Positions 1 to 9,820 of a stretch of 17,816 nt of DNA are shown in pieces. Source of the stretch: Ephemerocybe angulata (taxonomy: Eukaryota; Basidiomycota; Agaricomycetes; Agaricales; Psathyrellaceae); the NCBI GenBank assembly GCA_013368325.1, contig JAACJK010000036.1, forward strand, positions 1 to 17,816. The letters run 5' to 3'. The notes beneath the pieces were generated by a model. The model did not search any database. It worked only from the letters and a program-made list of their open reading frames with translations, and was not told where the DNA came from. Position numbers and translations under genes: made by a program. Within the stretch, counting starts at the first letter, position 1. Each line of letters begins with the position of its first letter.

Positions 1-1320
1 GCCTTGCTGGGCTCGGGCGCCTCGCGGTTGTGCTCGTTGCTGCCTCCCTTCGGCGCCCGCCCTGCCTCTCCTTCGGCGCCCGCCCTCCCTCCTTCGTCGT
101 TCTCCCTCCCATCCTCCGCTGGCCCCGTTCGGCCGTTGGCCCGTTCGAAGTCCAGCTTCGAACGCTGTCGTCATTGGCGTCCAACCGCCGGTGGTATGCG
201 CTGGGGTCAGGGGCGTCGCGGTGGCCCTCGTGCCATCCGTCCTTCGGCGCCTGCCCTCCCTCACCTTCCTCCTTCTCTCTTCCCTCCTGCCTTCCTTCCT
301 CCCGCTGCCCTCGTTCGGCCGTTGGCGCGTTCAAAGTTCGAACGTCGTCGTCGCGTCCTCGATCGGCCGATGATGAGTGCTGGAATCGGGGGCATCGCGG
401 TGGCCGTCGTGGCATCCGGCCTTCGGTCCCAGCCTTCCCTCCTCCTCCTTCTCCCTCCCGTCCCCGCTGGCCTACTTCGGGCGTTCGGGCGTTCGCGTGT
501 TCGAAGTTGAAATTCGAACGACGTCGCCGCGCTCGATCGGCCGCCAGTGTCCGTTTTCGTTCGTGTTCCTGCGCGACCGAAAGCGTTTCGTTAGGATGCG
601 GGGCGGGCGCGCGGTTCAACAAGACTTACCTGCCCCTCTCCGGCGTTTCTTTCGGTCGAACACCTGCACTTGCTGCATTGCAGGAGAGGGTGGATGGCGT
701 GGGGGACGCGTTGGTGGTCGTTGAGGTGGACGACAGCTGTGCTTCCATGCCTTGATGGAATGCCTCCCCTTACCCAAGATTTATGTAAATGTTCAATTAG
801 GCGCTGGTGCCCCCGGCCCTGATTTTCCCGCCCCGCGTCATATCCGATCAAGACCGAGACGCGCGAATATTCGGACCATTCTTGGCTGGGGACGGGCGCA
901 TTGCGGTTGCGCTCGTCGCACAGCGCCCGCCCTCCCTCCCTCCTCTCCCTCGTTCTCCCTCACCCCTCCGGTACCCTCCCTCGGTCGTTGCATTTGAACC
1001 TCGAACGATGCCTTCGTTTGCCTCGATCGGCCGGTGGGGAGCGCTTTCGCTCGTTTTCCTGCGTGACCGAATCCATTTCGTTAGGGCGCGGGGCGGGCGG
1101 ACCTTTGCGTAAGACTTACCTGCTCGTCTCCGGCCCTTCCTTCGGTCGAACTTGCACAGGCAACATTGCAGGAGAGGGAGGAGGGGGTAGGATGGGCGCG
1201 GGCGTTACGTTGGCGGTCGTTGAGGCGGACGACAGCTGATCTTCCATGCCTTGATGGCATTTTCTCGTCTTACTCAACCTTTCGGTAAAAGTTCGTTTCG
1301 GTGCTGGCGCCCGCCCCTTT
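1..1320. repeat. GC-rich diverged tandem repeat block
   Basis: A pyrimidine-rich stretch (CCCTCC, TTCGGCGCC, CTCGTTCGG) built from diverged units. A unit head of the form GGGNNNGGGCGCNTCGCGGT followed by GNNCTCGT recurs near positions 9, 203, 382 and 889. The tail with CTCGATCGGCCG recurs near 359, 531 and 1021. Two longer segments, about 541-831 and 1029-1315, are homologous along their whole length, sharing the run from the TTTCGTTAGG motif to the GACAGCTG and TTCCATGCCTTGATGG motifs. All ORFs here overlap in several frames, are low complexity and rich in P, S and R, so I do not annotate a protein. Both long copies keep AAGACTTACCTG (621-632 and 1111-1122), which on the minus strand is a perfect CAG|GTAAGT splice donor. 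Minus-strand transcription is therefore possible. Confidence 0.75.
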
Positions 1321-1356
1321 GTGGGCCCCTTCTCCCCAAACTCCTCCCCCTTGACC

Positions 1357-2650
1357 TCAACCCTCCTCGTTTCCCTGCCCAAACCACGTCCACACGTCCA
1401 TTCCCGTACCACATCCCCGCCGCGCCGCGTCCCTCTCCATCACGCCCACGCAGCAGCTCCGCCTGCTCTGGGCTACTACCACCTTGCGTATATGTGGGAC
1501 CTGCTGCCCGGCACGCCCGCTGCGTTCGTTCTGGAAGGGCAGGACGGCGAAGAGGGAGGGCGTGCAAAGCCCCAGCTCTCCCGTTAAACACAACCTGATC
1601 CAAACTTGCAACGGGAGCACAGGTAAATGTGGGAAGACAGGAATAAGTGAGTCGGGGCGCACCTGGTGAAGAAGACGGAAAGGACGTCTATGACCGAGGG
1701 CTTCAGTTGGCGAGAACCGAGGGTTTTTGTCGCCTGGACACGACCAATGCTGCCGACGGTGGCAAGTTGAGCAGTCGAGAATGAGTTCAGGATTTCATTC
1801 TGGACGTCATCTAGAAAGGAAGTCAAAGGTGACGCGGAATCTATGCAGATATTGTCGATGCCTGCATAGTACTAAGTAAGAAGTAAATCAAACAAACACC
1901 TCGCTGTGACGAAGAACACAACTTACACAGAGCGGGAACTTCGGTTCGATGTACCTCGGAAAACGGGAGCAGAAATCGACGTGTCTGCACGGCCAGAGCA
2001 TTGCCATTGGTTGCAAGGCGGACAGAGAAGAGGCTTGAGGGGCAAAAAGGAGTTCACCAGCCAAGGCCCGGTGAATATCGCCTAAACTTGAGCGCGGTAA
2101 ATTCTTTCCCATCTGCAGAGAATCTACTAGCCCCTAAGTACTTCTTCAGAACCTTTGAGCCTACCTGGGAAGGTGGATGGAGAGAGAGCAATTCGAATGA
2201 CGGCCGCGTTCATGGAGGTGCAATGAAAGTAAGGATGACACAGCCGCTTCGGCCGTCTGGTATTGGACCGCCGAGGGCCTCGGCATTACTGGGAGGCTCC
2301 GGCGAACGGTTCACATCAGGGCCCACAATGGCCGGATAGCTGACGGTGCTTACATATACATCGGGGAAGTCAGCGGTTGACATAATCATGACGCTGCATA
2401 AATGTCTTCGGAGAACTGGCGACATACTTATTTCAGTTTCGTGTGTTGGGATGACCGAGCATGAATCTGCTTGGTTGAGGACCGGCCCAGAACCTGGGAT
2501 AGCGCTTGCGGATCAGTGGCTCTGAAACAACCAAACAGCCGTACGCTCGCGGGACTCGGGGAGCTGTGACTTGCGTCTAAAAGATCCAGAGCGCAACAGA
2601 ACGAATCCTCCGTAAACTTACGGCTGGTGTGGTGAGGAGATGGTCGACAT
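1357..2650 (-). pseudogene. Unresolved multi-exon gene, frames broken
   Basis: No family recognised. Reading the minus strand, an ATG at 2650-2648 opens a 29-nt exon (MSTISSPHQP) with a GTAAGT donor and a TTTCAG acceptor (intron 2522-2621). It continues in frame as ATDPQALSQVLGRSSTK until a TAA at 2430-2428, just before a GTATGT. Further exon-like pieces follow. One around 2170-2060 contains KVLKKYLGASRFSADGKEF and ends in a TGA. After that TGA the same frame continues at 2035-1927 as LATNGNALAVQTRRFLL. An intron at 1862-1926 with a GTAAGT donor then joins in phase to DNICIDSASPLTSFLDDVQ, and another at 1605-1662 leads to LDQVVFNGRAGALHAL. At least two in-frame stops interrupt the chain, and the pieces on either side share a frame, which suggests a decayed gene or assembly errors. 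The 3' end runs into the GC-rich repeat block and cannot be placed. Confidence 0.35.
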
Positions 2651-2655
2651 CTCAA

Positions 2656-3433
2656 GTAAATCTCAAAAAAAGAGGTGCTTCTGTTACATTACAAGCAAGG
2701 AACAATTAGGAGGTTGTATGGCTGTAGGATAGTATTTAGTTCAAGTTCAATTCAATGGCAGCTTGGCCGATTCACGTTCAATGCATGAATGGGACGAGGA
2801 CCGCGTTGCTTGCTCTTCCAGTCTGTATAAGTTAGAGGTTGACCGCTAGACACCCCGCAGTCAATATCTTTTAAACGTTCCGAATACCAGATCTCTCGCC
2901 GACTGCATCAAGGCCCATAGTTTTCGCGGCATTCGCCTTTCTCATAATACCGTACCAACGGCCACCAGGATTTGATAGATTTCGGCTTCCCATCGCACCC
3001 TCTTCCATTACATGCGGCTCAGAAATTAGGGATAACGGGGTGCGCCGAATGGGTCTCGTGCACCGGGCTTTCGCTAGTCTCCCGTAGCCAGACTGACGAG
3101 ATTCATGTGGCTCGTTTCGCCAGCAGGTTTTCAGAATTGCTAAATTACCAGGGACGATCATCACCAACTGGTGCTGGCAACGGCGCCTTGCCGATTCGGA
3201 GGCTAAACAGACACGGAAAAGGCCGTTTTACGCGCCAAATGGTCGCTATGCCGCATGGCAGCCATTGAATGAAAGTCCGTCTCCCATGCTGGAGGCGCTG
3301 GGCATCACACTGCCATCACCATTCCACATGGTCATTTTGTAGCTTCTGTGAGTGTCACATTACCGTCTTCTTCTGTCTTCGTTTCCATAATCAACCCACC
3401 CACGTCGACCAAAACAACCCTCCTCGTCCAGCC
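2656..3433. other. Non-coding stretch before a decayed gene
   Basis: I see no convincing gene on either strand; the ORFs are short and lack splice-supported continuation. The last 160 bases become CT-rich (TCTTCTTCTGTCTTCG, CCTCCTCGTCCAGCC) immediately before the ATG at 3434, which is typical of a basidiomycete 5' leader and promoter. A 21-base block at 3074-3094 recurs almost exactly at 5532-5552. Confidence 0.5.
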
Positions 3434-3756
3434 ATGCCTCCCAATATCTGGGTCACAGAAGTCACAGAAGAACAACAAGAGTTTTTGGAACGAAAGCTCT
3501 CGAGGTACCTGAGGATGTACGATCCCGCTCAACGCGCTATTACTCCTCCGCGGATGACAAGATCGGAATTCCTGTGGAGGCTTATGCACCAGTGGTTCCG
3601 GAGGTGGCCGGTGTGCCAAGAAATGGTGGATCTGGGTCTTCTTCCACAGGAGGTTTTGAGGATGATTACCTCATGAACGACGAGCAGGACGCACTTTTCA
3701 AGCAGTTTAGAGCAGAGAGATCGAAGGTGCGTACATTCTTTGGCACCAGGGATTGA
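3434..3756 (+). pseudogene. N-terminal fragment of a multicopy fungal protein
   Basis: The ATG at 3434 follows a CT-rich leader and starts MPPNIWVTEVTEEQQEFLER. The pattern is an EEQQEFLERKL helix, then FLWRLMHQWFRRWPVCQ, then a hydrophobic MVDLGLLP, and later QFRAERSKVRTFFGTRD. This order (helix, W-F-RRWP motif, basic run ending in an aromatic FF) resembles the N-termini of large uncharacterised, lineage-expanded Agaricomycete proteins that I suspect are transposon-associated; that is recollection, not a search result. The first frame stops at 3676 after LPQEVLRMITS. The acidic continuation GGFEDDYLMNDEQDALF lies in a different frame, so one base has been lost or gained near 3650. The second frame ends at TGA 3754-3756. 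Alternatively a 47-nt intron (3727-3773, GTGCGT to CAG) joins to KKIRVHVCAMHKEKRR, ending at 3833. Family members usually run hundreds of residues further. Confidence 0.45.
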
Positions 3757-3922
3757 GCTGATCTCAACGTCAGAAAATTCGCGTACATGTTTGCGCCATG
3801 CATAAGGAGAAGCGAAGGGTGTTGCGTACCTGAGAGGGAATGCCGAACAGGCTGGGCGGGCTGGAATTGAAGCGATGATAGGGGCGGAATGGGCGGCTGG
3901 TAATCTATGGAGGGCCAAGAAA

Positions 3923-3980
3923 CGGAAAAAAAAAGTGTTTTACCATTCTGTACGGCCGAGCCTGGCCGGGCGCTTAATGG
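3923..3980 (+). repeat. Short GC-rich dispersed repeat, copy 1
   Basis: AAAGTGTTTTAC, then a variable run, then TACGGCCRAGCC and GGCCGGGCGCTTAAT. The same order recurs at 4189-4241 with a few substitutions. Together they form a direct repeat of about 55 bp, 260 bp apart, possibly the ends of a small element or two solo copies. Confidence 0.6.
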
Positions 3981-4188
3981 CATCAGCCCGTTACTCGTAC
4001 AGCCGAGCCGAATGCCATATGGGGTCTGTCCAGGGATGTGTGTCTGTGCTCGGCCGATCCCTCGGCCGGCGCCGAAGTCCCCAAGCGGGCCACACTGAAT
4101 TATTGTTATAATTAGCTGGATCCTCATAATTTATACTGGTCTCGACTGGCAACTGTGTAAGTTTAAGGCTGCCGTCCCGACACAAGGC

Positions 4189-4241
4189 GAAAGAAAGTGT
4201 TTTACACTCTTTACGGCCAAGCCTCGGCCGGGCGCTTAATC
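4189..4241 (+). repeat. Short GC-rich dispersed repeat, copy 2
   Basis: Second copy of the block at 3923-3980: GAAAGAAAGTGTTTTACACT, TACGGCCAAGCC, CGGCCGGGCGCTTAATCG. No target duplication could be recognised. Confidence 0.6.
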
Positions 4242-5588
4242 GCGCTAGCACCCCTTTATCGTCTATCCACACCTATCGATCGCGTTGTCGCGCCGGGTGT
4301 TACTATGATTCCCAGAGATCTTGTATACCTTTTTTGGTATGTACTTGGCCGATTTAAGGCGGAGCTTGGAGGACACCTATATGTTCGGGAGCTTGGAGTG
4401 TACGTTCAATTTCCCCTGGTTCAACGATTCTCATTGCATCGGCGTTGCTCACTCACGGAAACATGCCAGTCGCAAAGTCGCCTGTCCATCACACAGTTCT
4501 TCCCTGGAGGCCTCCTCCGGTTTGTAGCCAACGGCTTTCATACAGAGGATTGGCTGCGGAGGGGCGACAGATGCTGAAAGAGAAGGACGCCCGTTGGGAG
4601 AAGGAGTTGGTTTTAACCTGCTCCCTGGACGAGCTCGTTAAAAAATATTCCCCAAAAGACTTGCACGGCTCAGGAACGCCTCTCAGTGCATAGCTCATTT
4701 TAGCAGGGCGCGCCGACACTGTACACTACATCTTGACATGTACTATTTTTTCGCCGTCCAAAGTACTGTTCGCGTCGTCAGAGTCGCTCCCGGATTTCGC
4801 AGGCGTTGTCCCAACCTCATCTACGCCCGCAGGTCAGTCAGTTGCACGCAGTTTGAAGCGACGCCGGATGCGCACCAATGTCAGCAAGCAGCTGGGGTAC
4901 GCTCTTTAAAATCGGCCTTGGTGGCAAGGCCTTGACAGGGTTGCCCCACCAATCTAAATCCCTATGCTTGCGTACTCGCACCCACCCTTCCTCACTGTCC
5001 TCGCCGTTGCTACTGTCTTCCTCTGACAGCTTTGGCGCCACTCGCTTCTGAGTCCGTTTAACCCTGGTATGGGCAGCAGTGCTCGGTTTTCGCATACATA
5101 TACACGGCTTTATTTCGACGTCTACAGCGGACGCGATTAGTAGGACACGGGTTAAAAGGACTACGGGCTGAAGCGCACCAGTTAGGTAGTCAATTTCAAC
5201 ATACTTTCTCCCAGGCGGTCCAAAGGTCGCTGCAAAAATCGGACAGGAGATAGTTGAATGGCATGGAGGATTTTCTTTGGAGTGCTGACTGGCCATGCTG
5301 GGGGTTGTAGTTGCAGTCGAAGATGCAAGGTGTCTGATTGATCGACCATCGGCAGCGTCGGCAGCGCCCGCGTAGATTTTCCAGCCCCTCATTTTTTGAG
5401 ACCTCTTCAGGCCCAGTCTCCCCACCAATCCTCGATTATGTCGCAGCAAGATAAAGAAAACCACATCCCTGCTACCGTCAGCGGCGACGTCTCCACGCAC
5501 GCGCAGCGCAATCCGCAGAAGCCAGTCATTCCTAGTCTCCCGTAGTCAGACTACAAAAAACTGATGTCGATCTTGGCATTCCCTTCAG
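4242..5588. other. Mixed remnants, no closed gene
   Basis: No closed gene model. On the plus strand near 4570-4690 there is an open stretch reading MLKEKDARWEKELVL then LDELVKKYSPKDLHG, helical in character and possibly a remnant of the middle of the decayed gene that starts at 3434. The rest is AT/GC-mixed sequence without conserved motifs, except for the minus-strand ORF listed separately and the 21-base block at 5532-5552. Confidence 0.35.
4838..5297 (-). CDS. Hypothetical minus-strand ORF, uncertain
   Basis: Part of a 220-codon open frame (4838-5500). From the ATG at 5297 it reads MASQHSKENPP, and its second half has a biased, coding-like composition: basic RVKRTQKR, then acidic KLSEEDSSNGEDSEEGW, then WWGNPVKALPPRP. 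A plausible intron lies inside: GTATGT near 5206, with a CTACTAAT branch site and CTGTAG near 5124. Removing it shifts the frame and soon meets a stop, so the model is not closed. No domain recognised. It overlaps the decayed plus-strand gene, which argues that one of the two is spurious. It may equally be a chance ORF. Confidence 0.25.
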
Positions 5589-5959
5589 TCATGGGACATC
5601 GTCATTCCTGTGCGGAAAAACTATGTCAAGCTCTCGGACGCTGAGAAGATTACCGCTGAAGCCAAGCGAAGGGACGGAAACGAAAAGCGAGAGCTACTCT
5701 GAGTCGCCAACAACATCCGACTTTCCAAGGAGGAACAAACACTGGAAAGGAGGAGGTCGAGGCGAAGTACGCCGACGCGCCAAAGAAGACGAGGAAACCA
5801 CGCAGTGACATTGGCGTGAAGCAGAAGGCCCAAGGGGAGGCGACTGGATCCCCATCATTCAAGAAGGCAAAGCCAACGAAGAAGAAGGCCGCCAAAGCGA
5901 AGGCTCTAGCAAGGATTCGTTCAGTTCTTTCTTCGGACGAGGACGAGGGTGCGGACTAG
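5589..5959 (+). pseudogene. C-terminal remnant of decayed multicopy gene
   Basis: After a CAG acceptor-like site (5586-5588), SWDIVIPVRKNYVKL is followed by the charged helix SDAEKITAEAKRRDGNEKR, then a TGA at 5700-5702. The frame continues beyond that stop as VANNIRLSKEEQTLERRR, so the TGA may once have been CGA (arginine). A one-base shift near 5750 then leads to a lysine-rich tail (PKKTRKPRSD, KKAKPTKKKAAKAKA) and an acidic end (SSDEDEGAD) with TAG at 5957-5959. A short basic then acidic C-terminus suits the same gene that begins at 3434, but the link is inferred from order and strand only. The nuclear-localisation-like lysine runs are visible; function unknown. Confidence 0.4.
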
Positions 5960-6119
5960 GGTGCGTACGCGCACATGTTCGCGGTATTGCATAGCAGAGG
6001 GCGGGGTGAACGGCGTTGCATAAACCTGTTGTATTGTACATATTGACAGCTTAAAGTGTTCTACTACACTCACTTTTGAATGCTATCCTATCTCCTCTAC
6101 CTATACTGGCTGTTGTGAA

Positions 6120-6329
6120 AGCTAAGGGCGCAGACCTAAGTGGGCTCGACAGCGAAGGTGGTGGTGGCAACGACGAGCTCGACCCAAACGACGACGAGCA
6201 GCCGTTTGATGGGGCCGTGACGTCAGGAGTCCATGGGCCGTCGGTCCCGTGAGGAAACCGCTTGGGACATGCCGAAAGTCGTCTGAGGAGGAGGAGGCCC
6301 TGGAGAGCTCAGGAATAACGAACAATTAA
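6120..6329 (+). pseudogene. Acidic coding remnant
   Basis: The plus strand is open from about 6129 as ADLSGLDSEGGGGNDELD, then PNDDEQPFDGAVTSGVHG, stopping at TGA 6249-6251. The next frame continues KPLGTCRKSSEEEEALESSG to a TAA at 6327-6329. The acidic, low-complexity composition looks like the tail of a protein with one frame break. It lies just downstream of the lysine-rich remnant ending at 5959 and may be another piece of the same family. No promoter or start codon was seen. Weakly supported. Confidence 0.25.
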
Positions 6330-6363
6330 CGGTCCAGTAGGATTTCTCGTCTAAACCGCGCTA

Positions 6364-6438
6364 ATTAGCCGGGTAGGTGCATCATATCTACGCGGCTAAA
6401 TAGGCGACCGGGACGGAAGGATCAGGGGCGCCTGATCC
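6364..6438. repeat. Two small inverted repeats before the MYND gene
   Basis: GGATCAGG (6419-6426) and CCTGATCC (6431-6438) form an 8-bp perfect stem with a GGCG loop. Just upstream, TTAGCCGGGTAG and CTACGCGGCTAA (about 6365-6400) form a longer imperfect stem. They lie 120-200 bp before the ATG at 6560, in the likely promoter. They could be regulatory palindromes or the ends of a lost element. Confidence 0.45.
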
Positions 6439-6559
6439 TGACGTCGGGGATAAAACTTTCCCACTTTTCAAGTGCCAGGAACAGTGCGGTCGACGACTCC
6501 CTCATGTGGTTTGCTTGACTGAGCACCGACATTGCACCGACAGCCCTTTGACACACGAC

Positions 6560-8703
6560 ATGCCTTTCGACTTGACGGATTACGCCTCTCGTTTGCTGGA
6601 ACGGACGAGAGTTGGCAATAATGGATCTTGCCCTCCCCCAGTGAGTTCACGCGCATCTGTATTGAATGGGAGAACTCACCCCATATCCCTCATGTAGACC
6701 GTTCACCTTGCCACCGATCCGTCTTTGCTTTCCAAGAACACAATCCCCCCAGTTCGGAATGAGGATGATATGGCTCGTCTCATGCGATGCTTCGATATGC
6801 GAGCACTACCCTCCGCCAAAGCGCTTGTTGATGGGTCCCCCCTGGCTTTGGATAGCCTGACATCTGTCATCCATTCTCTTGATTCCCTATATGCCTTCCT
6901 ATCGCGCTCCTCCACTCAGTTCAATACAGCCCTGCCAACCGCGAAAACGCTTTTGATCCACTGGCCGGACATCTTGAGCTGGGTTTGCTTCCTTGTATCC
7001 ACCTTGGCACCCTGCTTGCAAGAATCGGACAAGGAGACGCTTTTTTATGTAGTCTCTCGCTTCGTCGTGGTATCTATCACCCTTCAGGACTCGTTCGCCG
7101 CCTTCCCCGGAGTCATCCAGCTTTGTATGGACCTATGGGTTGATACCAACCCCGCCAGCCTTCCACATCTTCCCTATGCTCACTCCATTCAGGAAGACCT
7201 ATGGGTTGATACCAACCCCGCCAGCCTTCCACACCTTCTCTACGCTCACTCCATTCAGGAAGACCCTATCTGCCCCATCATTTGCCTAACACGTATGCTC
7301 GTCGAACGTCCCGTCACCCGTACCGCCCTCTTTGAACTCGTCAATGGAGGACACCAACAATCATTCGCTCAATGCATGGTCGATCGACTCGCCATGTTGC
7401 GCGCAGGGGTAGCGAACTTTTGGATGAATCAATTCTGGGTGATCAACGTCACAAGGGCACTGTACAAAATACTCCACTACTCCCTCCTCGACCCTGCCCT
7501 AGAAAACGTCCTTTCCAAATTACGACCCCTACGACATCTTTTTCGCATTTACGCCGAGACGTCTTCCATTGGGATGGCGCTCGGGACACACATCTCTGCC
7601 TCTGCAAGCTTTGATGACGGGCGAAGAGCATTTGACAAGCTGCTATCATCGTCCAGATGCATCAAGAGTATGTCGGACGCCGTCTCAGGAGGATTGTTTC
7701 GGGTCATATTCAATCTTTACTCCAAAAGTTACCAACAACCTCCCACCTTCGAAGGACGAATTCAAGACTTCGCCATTGTGGTGGCAACGCACACCATTCT
7801 TCACTCAGGTTACCTCAAAGTTGGCGCGGCCGTCGCTGCAGAATGGAAGCGCTCTACCTCAGAAGTGCAGTATTGCTTGACCTACCTGTCAGACGATGTG
7901 CCCTTGATCCACCTTATCGAAGCCTGGAGAGACGTTGTTACAAACCCCACCCTCATCAAGAACGATAAGAAGTTGTCACCTCGCAAGGCACATATCTGCC
8001 ATTACATCAAGGTATGCTTCTGAACGACACTATCTTACTACTTTCCAAACCAACACTTTTGGCAGTGTGCTCAAGCTGAACAGAGTTCTAGGCAAATCAA
8101 ACGCTGTTCAACATGCCGAAACGTGTTCTATTGCTCAAGGAGCTGTCAAACGGAGGACTGGCGCATACTTCATCGTTTAGAATGTGCTCCCTTCGACAAC
8201 AGTAAGCTCTATTCAGTTTCAAATTGCTCTGAACCTTATCACTCACCCCGTTAGTTAAAGGATCCTTCCCAGCGTCCTATCGCGCGCAGCTCGGATTACA
8301 TATGGAGAACATCTGCAACATTCAGAGTGGTACATTTGGTCCCACGTTGAAGAACGACCACCCCCGGTACATCGTTCTTATCAAGGCTACATCCCTTCCC
8401 ATTTCTTTTGCCGCCATATCCAGGGAGAATTTCTGCTCAGACTATGTTGATTCTCCGGGCACAGTTCATTATGCTCAGAGGCTCCGGATATATACATATC
8501 TCGACGAGTTTGAAACCCATTCCGACCGTGTAAAACTTGTGCATGGCCTATTCGTGTACGGGGTTGACATCGTTGGCGTTTTGGCCAGGTTTCACTACAG
8601 CCCTGATGCTTCACCCAATTTCTTCTTGACTAGCCTTGTGGCTTCCAGGCACACTCCAAGGTCCTCCTCACCGGCTGCGGCTAGGCCACTTGACCTGGCG
8701 TAA
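6560..8703 (+). CDS. MYND-type zinc finger protein, four exons
   Basis: Four exons, 6560-6640, 6698-8011, 8066-8201 and 8255-8703, join in phase into 659 codons without a stop. The introns (57, 54 and 53 nt) have GTGAGT, GTATGC and GTAAGC donors and TAG, CAG and TAG acceptors. Exon 1 begins MPFDLTDYASRLLERTRVG; this ATG is chosen because the first intron brings it in frame with the long second exon. Residues from about 50 to 460 form a helical region without recognised motifs. The MYND finger follows at about residues 460-505: CHYIKC, then RCSTCRNVFYCSRSCQ, then DWRILHRLEC, giving the paired Cys and Cys/His zinc ligands, with intron 2 inside it. The last 150 residues are unassigned. MYND fingers usually bind proline-rich peptides. 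Agaricomycetes have many such proteins of unknown role. No SET domain is visible. An internal 22-residue tandem duplication is present. Confidence 0.88.
7130..7261 (+). repeat. 66-bp in-frame tandem duplication
   Basis: Two adjacent 66-bp copies (7130-7195, 7196-7261) inside the MYND gene differ at three positions. Each encodes 22 residues starting DLWVDTNPASLPHL and ending AHSIQE. Two differences are silent (CAT/CAC, TAT/TAC) and one changes P to L (CCC/CTC). It is recent, and in frame by virtue of its length. Confidence 0.95.
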
Positions 8704-9820
8704 TCTAGATATTTTACTCCTGTAATTATACACATCAATCCTTTGCTCGCTGTTTTATTTTAGACCACATCAATCGAGCATCGACGGCGCCACTTCCGCT
8801 GCCCATCCTGCAAGTTCTTGGAAATTTCACGGGGTTGTTGGCGAGGCCGAGCCGAAGGTCGGCCTTCGGCTCGGCCTTCTTTGGAGAGAACGAAGGTGGG
8901 TGCGGAGTCGGCAAACGTGAAAGTTCAGCTCTGCTTGACGAGCGGAGGACTTTGCCCGAGCCTCGGCCCTTTGCCGACGGCCGGATCCCTCTTTACTTTC
9001 GGTCCCACCGGGCGACGGGCGAAGGGCGGTAAGGGCCGAACATTTCTTTTGGGACACCAGCCGGCTTCGAACCACAGGCCTGTAATACCCGAATAAGTGG
9101 TCGAATTAGACCGGTAGTTGGGGGCAACCCACAGCTCTTAAGGAGAGGGGATTTTGGCGGATTCAGCCTGTTTCTGTAAATCGTCTGGGGGCGGGGGCTC
9201 GGTTGGCGGATGAGCCGCTAGTCGTGTGGAGGTGCGTCGACGTCGCTCTGCCCGCCGTTGCTGTGCTTTGACTAGCGCTTAAGTATTGCGCTTGGGCCTC
9301 CCTCGGCCGATTTGGACCCCAGGAAGTCCGCCAAAGCTCGGCATAATGGCAAATGATACCTATTCGCCGCGCTGATGCATAGACTCGACTTTGAAGCGGA
9401 CGATCTTCTCGGGCTCTCTTTATCTGGCGTTGTTCTCTTGATCGACTTGAATTTTGGGTGCGAGGGCACCAGAAAAAAGCACACTTAAGCATAGAAAATC
9501 AATATAATTTCTCAGTTCTGGTTGACCTGACTTCCGATATCTAACAAAGCTCTAACCAAAATCTCTCAACCAATCTACCGCTCAGAAATTCCCGCCAAGC
9601 TCCCTCAGCCGCTCCCCTTCCCCTCCCTCCGAGCCTTTTGACACCACTTCCACACGGGCTGCACGCAACCCTCTCAAAGAAATCATCCCACCACGCCGGG
9701 CTGCGACTCCCAGGTTATCACAGGCGACGCCGAGAAGGCTGCAGTCAAGATTGCCCGGGATGCTCGGAGGAAGGACGGTTACCTGTCCCCACCGCTACCA
9801 TTGTCCTGCACTTCGCGTCG
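8704..9820. other. Intergenic region, no gene seen
   Basis: Between the plus-strand MYND gene and the convergent minus-strand gene ending at 9821. GC-rich around 8830-9050, with the motifs CCGAGCCGAAGG and GGCCGGATCC, then mixed. Around 9570-9710 the plus strand has an open, splice-flanked piece (SPSEP, RAARNPLKEIIPPRRAATP), but no start or continuation, so I leave it unannotated. A GTGGTTCGAAGCC on the minus strand near 9070 looks like a tRNA B-box but lacks a T-stem. Confidence 0.5.
8844..8877. repeat. 15-bp perfect hairpin, tetraloop TCGG
   Basis: AGGCCGAGCCGAAGG (8844-8858) and CCTTCGGCTCGGCCT (8863-8877) are exact reverse complements around TCGG. It lies 140 bp after the MYND stop codon, so it could sit in or just after the 3' UTR. 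Similar GCCGAGCC blocks occur at 3955 and 4005, suggesting a dispersed GC-rich repeat family rather than a gene-specific terminator. Confidence 0.75.

Noticed and set aside
4..755. Overlapping long ORFs in all plus frames
   Set aside because: Low-complexity P/S/R-rich translations of repeat units, with no splice support or motifs.
3029..3045. TAGGGATAACGGGGT resembles an I-SceI homing endonuclease site
   Set aside because: Differs from the recognition sequence at the critical centre and right end, with no intron or homing gene nearby; chance.
6122..6325. Minus-strand 67-codon ORF
   Set aside because: Reverse of the acidic plus-strand remnant; arginine-rich shadow.
9060..9130. tRNA-like B-box (GTGGTTCGAAGCC) on the minus strand
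   Set aside because: The T-stem does not pair and no acceptor or anticodon arm could be folded.
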